From the NCBI GenBank assembly GCA_036785705.1, contig JAWUZG010000056.1, forward strand, positions 14,454,001 through 14,518,000: a stretch of DNA of 64,000 nucleotides, in the 5' to 3' direction. The position numbers were made by a program, and so were the translations under genes. The notes below the pieces were generated by a model. The model saw only the letters and a program-made list of their open reading frames with translations. It did no database searches and was not told where the DNA came from. Numbering within the stretch: position 1 is the first letter of the stretch; each line of letters starts with the position of its first letter. Below are positions 35,630-45,969 of this stretch, one piece after another. This stretch comes from Acanthornis magna. Taxonomy: Eukaryota; Chordata; Aves; Passeriformes; Acanthizidae.

Positions 35630-35911
35630 GGTGGGTTTGGTGGGTGTCTTTTTTTTCTTTTCCCAGCATGTTTTCCCCTAGATCTGATTTTTACAGTTGA
35701 CTCTTAACTTTTTATAACCTGGTTCTGCCTACAAACAGAGAACTTAGAGCATGAAGGAGAAAGAATTATATGGAAACTGATTATACACTTGTTTTGAACA
35801 TTCCTTAATTAAATTTAATTAAAGTGTATGATGAATGTTGATCCTGTTCAGTCCTATTGATTTTCAAAAAAAGTTATAGATACTTAAAACTCCCCACATT
35901 TAAGTTCAATG

Positions 35912-35970
35912 TAAAGAGAGAGTGAGAGGAAGAAAAAGAAGCAGAAAAAAAGAGGCAGAAGAAAAAGAAC
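35912..35970. repeat. Purine-rich (GA) tract
   Basis: An almost pure purine stretch (AGAGAGAGTGAGAGGAAGAA and continuation), imperfect GA/GAA repeats. Confidence 0.8.
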
Positions 35971-36055
35971 CATAAGACTGAAAGGTGGAATAAAATGAAA
36001 TGGCATAGATATCCTTTAGATAGGAGCTATCTTTCCTACTGGAGATTGTCCCCAG

Positions 36056-36338
36056 ATGGATATAAACAGCTCTCATCTGGGTTTCTTCAAGGCAGAGGCC
36101 AACAAATATGACGTATTATGCATGGAAGCTTTTTATGGCACAGACTATTGTCCACTGGAGACCGAGCAGACACCACTAAGCAAACCTCACCCGAGGCCAC
36201 AGACAAACGTCAAGCCCCAAGGGGATCCCTTTCCCATCAAAAATGCTCTCCCTTTCCCAGCCTGTAACATATATTTCCCCCGTCATTCAAAGTTTATCAG
36301 TGCCAAAGCCCTAAGACAGCCTGGCTTGAGCCACACAG
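36056..36338 (+). other. Exon-like 283 nt open segment
   Basis: An AG at 36054-36055 (GATTGTCCCCAG; upstream pyrimidine content only moderate) precedes an ATG-initiated frame that stays open to a good donor, CACACAG then GTAGAT (36339). The frame itself runs on four codons to TGA. The peptide begins MDINSSHLGFFKAEANKYDV and has a proline-rich middle. I recognise no domain. Alternatives are a non-coding conserved element or chance. Confidence 0.15.
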
Positions 36339-36976
36339 GTAGATGTGAGCACTGAACTGTTGGAAAGGTTAAAATATTCCTAGATGGAAGCAGTCTATGA
36401 AATGTCCTCAGAAATAAAACAGCTCCATGGTGCTTTCAAGGCCAAAATTATCCATTCTATGCTTTATTTCTAATGTGCTGCCTGGACTGGAACTGTGACC
36501 GTTTTCTGTTTGTAGGCATCACAGGAAATGAAATGAGCAGAAGATTGCTGTTAAGAGCAGCCACAATTCCCCTACCTCTCTCCAACAGGCTTTGCCATGA
36601 ATCAGGATATATTTTATTATTTTTATAGTTCTATGCAGTGATGTAAAGCTTACCTGAGTCTCCAGCAAGGTGATACCAAGATCTAGACACATTAAAATCC
36701 AGGACAAGCCACCAATTAAATGTGTGCTGCTAGCAATTCATGGTCTGATTCCAAGGCTCGGTATTAATAAATCCACAAAAATTGCCAGTGAGGGATAATT
36801 GCATCTGCACAGGAAAATATCAAAGATGGTGAAGAAAACCTGAGAGTAAAGCTCTCTGTGCCTGTCCCTCATTGGGGGCATCCTACAGACATTGCAGACA
36901 AACCATATTTTTGGAAGTCTCCAGAAAACAGAAGAGATCTTAGAGTGAATAACAGACTTCTTTTCCTCTCTTTTAG

Positions 36977-37065
36977 CAATTTCCCTCTTCCCACTTGATG
37001 AAGCAGAAGCTGAAGTGGCAGAGACCTCTCCACCAGCCAAGAAAAACATGGGTTTGTGTAGCTGA
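36977..37065 (+). other. Candidate terminal micro-exon
   Basis: A strong acceptor (CTTCTTTTCCTCTCTTTTAG, ending 36976) precedes a frame reading ISLFPLDEAEAEVAETSPPA, then KKNMGLCS and TGA at 37063-37065. The acidic, then proline/lysine-rich tail looks protein-like. The entry phase is 2 nt (CA) before the first full codon. I do not recognise it. The region is also open on the minus strand (36738-37190). Confidence 0.16.
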
Positions 37066-37199
37066 ACTGCTTGCACAGAGCCGCACTCTGCACCACAAAC
37101 CAATTCAATCCCTGCTATTGCCATCCCAGAGCCCAGCTCCAAACATCTGGGAAGCTGAAAGCTCCCCCAAACACTGCCACTGCTGATCACATGAACATT

Positions 37200-40100
37200 T
37201 ACACTGGTTTTAGCTCATTTCCTATCCAATTTATCAGCTCCCAGCCTTTATCATACTCTCAGAACTGCTGGTCGAGATTCCAGGATCACCGACTTGCTAA
37301 TACTACGCTCAAGTCCCTAAAAAGGCCCAGTCAGGCTGTCCCACAAGACTGTAATTAAGTGTATAAATTAAATATATACATATAGAAAGAGTCTCATCGT
37401 TAGTCTGAACCTGACAGCCCTTGAATACAAGATGATCTGCATTTATTTGTTACAAATGGGAAAACAACACTACTACAGATACACTTGTGAAGCACTAGAG
37501 ACAATAACAACAACAACAAAAAATAGTGCCAGGAAAAAAATAAGATTTTTTTTTCTGTGATCCTTATTTATTACATTTTTAATAGAAAGTCAGTGGAGGT
37601 CTTATCTGATGTCATTTGGTTTAGGTTCCATGGTATTTTTTGTATTTGACCAAATTCCCTTATCTTCTCATTGCTTGTGTTCTGCTCTGCCAGCATCCAG
37701 CAAACTGATATACTTATCTTCAGTTTTATAATAAAGTTTTAGCTTCCACAGGATAAAAAAAGAAAGAGAGTGTGGAAAGGAAAATTGTGTCCAAGATACT
37801 AAACATATCAGGCATGCGTGAGTGTCAAGGCATCCAGCAGTTAACCTTCTTCTTAGACAGAAACTTTAATTGTTAAAAGACATGTGACTCGTGGACTCAT
37901 GACTGTTTCTTTCATTTAATTTTTTTGTTATATGGTCAGACTGAGAAAACTGTTATGATCTCAGGCCCTACCCAGTGAATATTTTGAAGCAAGGCTGGCG
38001 ATCATTAGTTTTCTGTGATTGCAGTTAATAACCAAAGGTGAAAAGATAATTAGAAGTGACAATTCTGAGGCAGGGAATATAAACCAAGGGCTAATGAGCA
38101 AGTTATTTTGCAAGCATCCATCTCCTCTTAAGAACTTTATTTCCCACTTTGTCATGACATTTTTTCCTTCTTTTTCTTCCTTAGTTTACATGCTTCCTGT
38201 AGCATTTCCCTACCTCCTAACCACTCGTTCTCTCCATAACTCCACCAAAAATGATCTGAAATCATTATGGTCAGATGTGTCTGTACTTACTCTGCTTATT
38301 CACTTCTGCTGATTTCTTGTTGCAGTTGACTTACCTTAGCTTGATGTGAGCATATCTTTTCTTGGCTTTGCCTCAGAGCTCCCATCTTCAGCAGAGTCTC
38401 TTTGCTGTTTGTGGAATTCAAGACCAGATTTACAAACGAACCTCCTCAATCATTTCTTTGCTTCTTCTTCTTATAACTGAGGCACATTTGCCAAAACTTG
38501 AGAATAATAATCTAACTTTTTTTGTCATTTTTATTATTAAAAAATAAAAAACAGAAATCCAAATTAAAGGGCTAAGGAAGGGAAGGGGGCAAAGAATATG
38601 AGGCAGAATCCCAGCTGAAATAAATCTGTCTCATCACCCAAAGTGGCTCAGTAGCAATTTTAAGCACTTGAAGATCTGCTCCAAGGTTGCTTTAGTATGC
38701 TTTGACAAAAAATACACATCAATAAAACTGGAAAAACAAAGAACATGGTCTTAGTAGCTCAGGTTGGGCTGGATCTGGAGAAAGGAAGCTAACTGCCTTA
38801 TTATATAGATGTTATACTTTGACAAAATGTGACAACTACACCTTTTCATTTCCCCAGTGGCCTCCAGGAGACTTAAGATTTAGTATCCTGTAGAACACTT
38901 TAAACTTGAGAAACTTCTTACAGTTTCTTATGAGTCCTGGAGGCTGTGAAAGAGATTACAATGCTTTATATTAACTTCCCTCAGCTTGCTAGAGATAAGC
39001 CAGTGGCCTGATACCAAAGTCTTCTCCTTGTCAGTGATCTGCAGAAGTGCTGCCTCTGAAGCTGCAAGTCCTTTCCCTCCAAGTCAGAAAATGAGCCATT
39101 TGCAACAGCAGCTCCACTTTTTTTTCAGAGCCCTGCCAAGTTCCAGGCCAAAAATGTCAGCATTTCCACGGCTTCTGCTGTTGTGCAGCCACCAGTTTAA
39201 AATGTGCAATTTCCATGCACATCTATGCTGGGCTCAGTGTAATTTCAATCCCCAGGACAGCCGAGGCATGGGGAGATCAAGTCTGCTTACTCTGTTTCAA
39301 AGTCAGGTTGACTGAAAAATAAGAAATAGAAAGGAGAAACTTGTAAGAAGCAGGAACAACAAAAAGTTGTTGCATTTTTCCCATCCTTTCTTTTTTCCCA
39401 CCTGACAGGGTCTGGTAAAATCCATTGGAATATTTTGTTGTGGGGTAGTGAATGCAATGTTACCTGCACATCATTCTGCTGTCCTCAGAGGAAAGTGCAT
39501 GTGATTTTGGAAATCTGAGCACACGGTGTAAACAGATTCAGGTCTCCCCAGTGTTCCTCAGAGGAGAAAATTTGTTGTGAGTCATCTGAGCAGGGGTGGT
39601 TGTGTCTCTGCTGCACATTGTGCTCTCTCCATTTCCCAGTTTCAGCTAAGGAATATTGACATGTACTCCTTGAACCCATCCTAGAGACTCACCTGGGGAA
39701 TCCTTCACAAGTCAGAATGAAGTGCTTCGAGCAATTTACTGACTGCTCCTAAGTGATCTATGAGCATTGAAACAATGCTGATTTCCCCATGTCCAAATGC
39801 CAGAGATTGGTCCTGACATATTTATTTTCCTTGTCATGATATCTCTCAGAATTATGATGTTCTGGGAAGAAGAAACATCGCCAGGTGCTCTTGATTGGTA
39901 CAATGAACCACCCACAACGTCTGTTCTTCCCAAGATTCTTAAGTCAGCACCAGTCTGGAGAGAGCTGGGTCCACTTTAGCCCCCGGTTCATGAAATGTCT
40001 GAGACTTTTTATACCTATAGTGAAAACCAAATAGGGATGTCTGTCCCTAAACAACAAAATCCCCAAAGGATGAATTACCACTGCCAGTAGTTAACAGTAA

Positions 40101-40980
40101 ACAATATAACAGTAGTTAACCCAAAAAAAATCAGGCTTTTGGTAAATCCTTCCCATAAATTAGAAGTTTCATATTTTGCTGATGTGGGAAAATTTAGTTC
40201 TGGGTGTTGTCTTATGCTCCATCCTGGAGGAAATTTAAATCCTTGCATTAGTCCTTTAGGCTAAGGTTTTCCTTTTTGAAGAAGTAGGAAGTGGATGAGA
40301 AACATGTTGAGCTGGAAGACCTCAGGTGACACACAACACCATGGAAGTGTTGAAGGAATCCAGAGCAAGTCCTGCACTGTGAGGCTGTGAGCTGTTCCTG
40401 CTGTCCTCTTGGGATAAAGTGCTCCAAAGAAATTGGGCAAACAAGTTGGGATTTTTCATTTTCACTTCTAAGTGTGTTCACAGTGTGTCTCACATGGAGG
40501 ATAATATCTACCTGGGCCAGCACAGATCAAGGCTGCTTTTTGCTTAGAGCTTGTGTACAGTTAATATTCTGCAATAGAATCTCTACCATGCAGAAGGCCA
40601 AAGTTAGTCTTATGAAGTTTCCCTCTTTTTCTCATGCCATGTAGAAAAATGCAAGGATTTGCTGAACATCCGTAGCACAGATCAGATCAAAGACTTTTTT
40701 TTTTTCCTCCAGCTAAGGAAGACAAATTACAAAGCCACAGGCTGAATTTCCTGGGGGCCTTCAGTACAAAACAGTGCCATATAGTACTGCCAGCTTGAAT
40801 GTTAAGATCCTACAAATTCAGCCAACATTTTATGCGACTACACGGTCTGAAATCGGGTCAAAATTTTTTGGAAGTTCAAGAGGCTTTTTCTTATTCTCTG
40901 TCTTTGTATTTTCTCATGCATCTAAAATTTTTCAGTCCAAGAAAACAATTCAATTTGAAATATTGCAAGAGATGTCCAGT
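37200..40980. other. Unique non-coding sequence
   Basis: No recognisable exon or repeat. A (CAA)n patch lies at 37505-37521, and an 11 bp CAGTAGTTAAC word is repeated 25 bp apart at 40085 and 40110. The 109-codon frame at 38986-39315 shows no domain. Confidence 0.5.
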
Positions 40981-41007
40981 TCCTGTGAGGTTTTCAAAAT
41001 GATTTTG

Positions 41008-41080
41008 GATTGGGGTTGGAACTTAATGGTCTTTAACGTCCCTTCCAACCCAAACCATTCTATGATTATGATTCTGTGAT
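41008..41080 (+). mobile_element. 3' end of a CR1 LINE (5' truncated)
   Basis: GGATTGGGGTTGGAACTTAA, TGGTCTTTAACGTCCCTTCC and AACCCAAACCATTCTATGAT match the avian CR1 3' UTR. They end in the octamer-type repeats ATTCTATG, ATTATG and ATTCTGTG. No CR1 coding sequence lies upstream, as expected for 5'-truncated copies. This is the best pointer to a bird genome. Confidence 0.9.
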
Positions 41081-41089
41081 CTGCACTAC

Positions 41090-44000
41090 ATTCACCCAGA
41101 CATGTATCAGATAAGCTTTACAATTTGAATGTCTACCAGCTTATCACAAATACATCTTTTTGCACCCATACTCAGATCTTTGCATGGGAAAATAGGAAAA
41201 AATAAACACACAGATAAAGCAAAATGCTGTACGTACACATGCAAAGAGTTACTTACATGTTGCCAGATATAAATCCAAAATACATCATTCAGACAAATAA
41301 TGTGTCAGTCATAAATCCTGTTTGTAAATTTTCATCACATTAATAAAATAGAATATTTGTGTTTGAGTCACTTTACTTTTCAATGACTATTAGACCTTGA
41401 GGAATGTTGCCCTGCATGTGTATGTGGGCACATGGGCATATAGCTATGCTCATGTGTCTGTACACAGACCTGCACTTCTGTATTTTGCTCTCCAGCCTTT
41501 TCTTGAGGTATTTTTTACGCTTATTTACCATTTTCCCCAGCCTGCTTTCTTTCCTCCTCAGCACACTAAGAACTTCAGCTTCAACTGTGTAAGAGATGCA
41601 ATGTGATTTACAGTGTTAAGAGATTTTAAACAATACATTTAGCACCGCTAGAGGCCTGAAGCAACATCCTGAAGCAACAGGCTATCTCTCCCTAGGCTTA
41701 AAAATTAGGATTCACTGGAGTATGAAGGTTAGTGGGAGACTCAGGAAAGGGCAAACGGTCTGGTATGATTACACCATGTCTGAACCAAGCTGGCTTTCCC
41801 AACAAAAATGTGTCAAGTAATGCAGACAACTCATAGATATGAATTTCTTCTCTGTGCTTCTGCCAGTGCTATATTTGAAGAGTGCTGCCAAGGAATTTAT
41901 TCCCAAACCTTGTGTTTTGTATTAAGTAACAGGATTTAATAACAACTGTTTATATTTTCATGACAACAGAAAAATGTAATATTGACCTATGGAAAAAATC
42001 CTCTTTCCCAAGCTCCAATTTTAACATAATCTGAAACACAGAAACGGAACCACAACCCACAAGAAAAGGTCTGTCCTGTTCCTCCTGCTCTTCTCCAGGA
42101 CTGTGGCTCCTTCCTTGATGGTCTTTTTTCCTCAGGATAGTTCACAAGCACAGAGAGGACCAGAGGAGCCAGCAGCGGTCATTTCTCTATGCTTTGGTTT
42201 TTAGTGTAACAAATCTAAGAGGCCAACCCACTTGATTAAAAGCAATTAATGAGATCAATTGAACTCAAAGCTGCAATGGAAGGTTTTGAGTGATGAGAAG
42301 AGACAGCTCCATTTGGGACATCTGATGAGTTTGCTGCCCCAGACGTCCGTCCCACCCCTCCTTCCACAGCTTTGTGAGCTGTGGAGCCAACCAGCTCCTA
42401 AACCACTGAAGTTTACCCCACACTGTTTGAAAATCAGCAGAAATGGGTGACGATTTACCATAAAATGCTATGCTGTAAATGATGATGTGTCAGGGCCTGA
42501 CTGACAAGCAGTATAAATATCTTTGCAGAAGAGGCAGGGCTGGAGGCCTCATCAGATGTCCCAAGCAAAGTCATTTTGTCAATCAAAGCCTCTGTAAACA
42601 GACCTACAGAACAGGATTTCAGCACATGAAACTCACTGTTGTCGAGTGATATGACAAGGCCTCTGAAATCATGCAGACTTCCTTCAAAATATGGCTAAGT
42701 GGGATGCAGGGGGGATGTATCTGTTGTGCTGACCCCTTTCAGAGTTTTAGTCTAAGGGATCTGTCCTTTACTAGGGAGATCTGGTGAGAGACAGCATGCA
42801 ACCCAACAAAATCACCTCAACATCCCTCAGAGCCTTTCTGAAAAGGGACAGAAATTAAAGTGAGACAATAAAAATATTTTTTTCCACTCTCTTACTGTTT
42901 TCCCCTTCACTGGACACATCACTCTTTACTCAATTATGTAATAACAGCAACAATAGAAATAAGGGGTTGGGGAAAAAAAGGCATACCTTATATTTTTGGA
43001 AAAAGCCCCAATTCTGTCATAATATTAGCCGCATGTGGTCCAGTGTTAGCTTCCAGACCTTGAAAAAGAGGAAAAACACATAAATAGGAAGGTTAACACA
43101 GTTCTGGCTGGGTGGGGAAATGAGAAGGCCAAATGTACATTAGTCAAAGAAAGAAAAATAATATCCCAGAAAATGAATAAGAGATAACTATCCTCAGAAT
43201 AATACTATATAAATACATTTGCTGTAGGTCACATAAAAGATTCATGGCACACACATGTACAGGTCAAATTACCTTTAAATATTAAATTTCTTTCCAGCGA
43301 GGAAGAATTTCAGATTTATGCTGTTTTCATAAAGAAAAAGGATGCACCCCATGCATTATTATTTGCTGACAAATGATAGCTTCTGGGTTTGCCTGCAAAA
43401 TGCAGGTTACAAAATGTCTTCTTCATGATTAAAAAAAAAATGGAGTGAATCATCATGAAATTCATCTCTTCTCCAAGAATTTTCTGCTTTCTTTTGGCTC
43501 ATTAAATCAATATTTTCCTATTGTGGATCTGTAGAAGTTAGCATTGGAGAACATCTATTGGGTCACTAAAGTACTCCATTTCCCTGCTAATGTAATATTA
43601 TTTTCCTGCACCACATTTTGGTCAGTCTGGCTTTTAAAAGATTCGGCAACAAGGTCATGCTGTTCCCTGGAGATGTGATTCCACCCACACCTCAATGTTC
43701 AGACATTTTCATATTAACAGGTCTAAGCAGGAATAACAGAACCACAAAAACTTACAACGAAAATAAGATCTGAACTCAAAGCTTGGCATGAAGCTGCACA
43801 GAGTGGTAAATCTATCCAACAATTGGTAGAAAACTATTACTACTGAATTTATGGTTCCAATTTGGCCTTTATCAGGTCATATCAGTCCAGATAAGACCCA
43901 TCTGCAAAGGTGGTGGCAAGATCCTCCTCTGGCTCACTGCACCCTTGGTGGCATCACTGCTGAAGGTGGCACCAACCCAACAGCATTATTTCCTTAAGCT

Positions 44001-44530
44001 TACTTTCAGTCATGGGATGTCCATCATTTGCAATTAAAACCCCCTTGAGACTTCTTGAATAGGACTTTTTATACTGATTTAAAACAACAGAAATAATAAA
44101 TACATTGACATATGCCACTTCAGCCAGGAATTGTTAGACATAGGAGCTTAAAATTCACAGCCCTCAAGCCTTCATTAGATGAATAAAACCCAGTGGGTGG
44201 AGAAACCCATGGAAGGCAAGTACAAAAGAGGCATGTTACACACAGGTGTAAATTTGTTTTCCTTTCACTGCAAGTGAGCACTCAGGGGAAAGTGTTTGCA
44301 GCATGAGTCCAGCTCTAATTTCAGTAATCCCCACAGCTTCTTCTGAGGGCAAGAAAGCCATTCTTTCCATTCATGGCATTGACTTTTTGTTGTCTCCATG
44401 CTCCAGCCAGTCCTGCAGACCATCTGGCAAAACTGAACCAGCTAACCTCATTTTCCAAAGTGCACACCTCACCCCCTTGCTCCTGCCTCTCTCCCTCTGC
44501 CTACAGACACAGACACAGGAGGCTTCTTTC
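41090..44530. other. Unique non-coding sequence
   Basis: No exon or repeat family recognised. A small direct repeat (CCTGAAGCAAC twice, 14 bp period) lies at about 41656-41683. Frames here are short. Confidence 0.5.
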
Positions 44531-44538
44531 TCTTTTCA

Positions 44539-44979
44539 CTTTCTTTTCTTTTTTCTTTCTTTTCTTTTCTTTTCTTTTCTTTTCTTTTCTTTTCTTTTCT
44601 TTTCTTTTCTTTTCTTTTCTTTTCTTTTCTTTTCTTTTCTTTTCTTTTCTTTTCTTTTCTTTTCTTTTTTTCTTTCTTTTCTTTTCTTTTCTTTTCTTTT
44701 CTTTTCTTTTCTTTTCTTTTCTTTTCTTTTCTTTTCTTTTCTTTTCTTTTCTTTTCTTTTCTTTTCTTTTCTTTTCTTTTCTTTTCTTTTCTTTTCTTTT
44801 CTTTCCCTCCCTTTCCCTTTCCCTTTCCCTTTCCCTTTCCCTTTCCCTTTCCCTTTCCCTTTCCCTTTCCCTTTCCCTTTCCCTTTCCTTTCCTTTCCTT
44901 TCCTTTCCTTTCCTTTCCTTTCCTTTCCTTTCCTTTCCTTTCCTTTCCTTTCCTTTCCTTTCCTTTCCTTTTTTCTTTT
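44539..44979 (+). repeat. 441 nt pure polypyrimidine microsatellite in three domains
   Basis: From 44539 to 44979 the plus strand has no purine. Domain 1 is (TTTTC)n to about 44804, broken once by T6/CTTT at about 44661-44680. Domain 2 is (CCCTTT)n, about 44805-44886. Domain 3 is (CCTTT)n, about 44887-44970, ending in T-rich degenerate sequence. Mirror symmetry gives strong triplex (H-DNA) potential. The 240- and 202-codon frames across it are artefacts. Confidence 0.97.
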
Positions 44980-45559
44980 AGTTTATTTTATTTTTTCTTT
45001 CCTCTTCTCAGTGGTGATGCTTTAAGAGGGATAGTGTCTGTCTTTCTCACCACAGCCCCTTGCTCTCAGTGTGCTCTCTTTTCCCTTTCTTTACCCCCAC
45101 CCCTCTCGCCGCCTGCTTTGTGTTTTATCTCTGCCTGTAAAGTTGTGTGATTATGGATAGAGAAGTCACCACACAAACAGGATAGAATTTACCACAATGG
45201 CTGTTTTGTTCATATACATTTCACTGTCTGTCTCTCGTCAGAGCATGGCTATCATCTTCTACTAACAATATCCCTGGGTAAATGATAAAGTCAGCTCTGG
45301 AGTAAAGCTAGACGTTTTATCAGCATGTTCAAACTATCCCCTTACAGCTCTGTACTTGCCAACTGCACATCCTTTTCCTACACAAAGACTCAATGCACAT
45401 TAAAAAGGCACTTATTGAAGGTGGTGTTTGTTTGCAGAGAGGGTGTGGATCCTGCTCACTACGGCAGTCACCCTCCATGTTTTTTCTCTCATCACCCAGA
45501 GAAAACTGGGTGATGCAGTTATGCTCTCTGACAAGTTCTTGGCTCAAGTTTGAGGTTAC

Positions 45560-45653
45560 TTTGCTCCTTGCCAGGTCATTCTTCTTCATTCCTCCGCTGA
45601 TGCTAACTGATGGATTTCCCCTAAGCGGACGACAGAGTTGATCTAATGCCTCG
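45560..45653 (-). other. Candidate internal exon (unrecognised)
   Basis: On the minus strand a strong acceptor (GTGACTTTCTCCTGCAG, before 45653) opens 94 nt that stay in frame with a 134-codon open frame (45733-45329) and end at a weak donor (AAA then GTAACC, from 45559). The peptide part EALDQLCRPLRGNPSVSISG then GMKKNDLARSK looks protein-like and the segment holds several CpGs. No domain recognised. The plus strand is open as well. Confidence 0.18.
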
Positions 45654-45679
45654 CTGCAGGAGAAAGTCACCACAGACAC

Positions 45680-45960
45680 AAAATAAAAGATTGGAAGCTC
45701 TGAGATCTCTGTTGGCTGGTGTCCTGAAGCCACAAGAAATTGATAACAGGGGACCCTAATATACTATCCATACGTCAACAGGCAAGAGGATGATAAACCT
45801 CCAAAAGTCTCTCCCGCTCTCAAATTTGGCGATCACATTAACGCTGTGAAACAACCCCTTAATAAAACAATTGCAGCCACATCTTGCCAGGCTAGGATTA
45901 GACAGATAAAGTCTGACCTGTAACAAAAAGTAGAGTTGTGAAGCAAAGGTGGTCCTTAGG
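45680..45960. promoter_or_regulatory. Candidate conserved non-coding block
   Basis: Non-repetitive, mixed composition with preserved CpGs (ATACGTCAAC, TTTGGCGATCACATTAACGC) and AT-rich words (ACCCTAATATACTATCC, CCTTAATAAAACAATTGCAG). Texture and motif content resemble conserved enhancers. Not testable without alignment. Confidence 0.27.
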
Positions 45961-45969
45961 TTCATTTAT

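Larger units (their letters stand above)
32640..36050. other. AT-rich unique sequence with simple runs
   Basis: Strongly AT-rich, especially 33500-34500, with T runs near 34366 and 34405. No coding potential beyond short frames. One weak MIR-like remnant and one T29 run are listed separately. Confidence 0.5.

Noticed and set aside
44303..45025. 240- and 202-codon plus-strand frames rich in phenylalanine, serine and leucine
   Set aside because: They are translations of the TTTTC/CCCTTT/CCTTT microsatellite and carry no gene signal.
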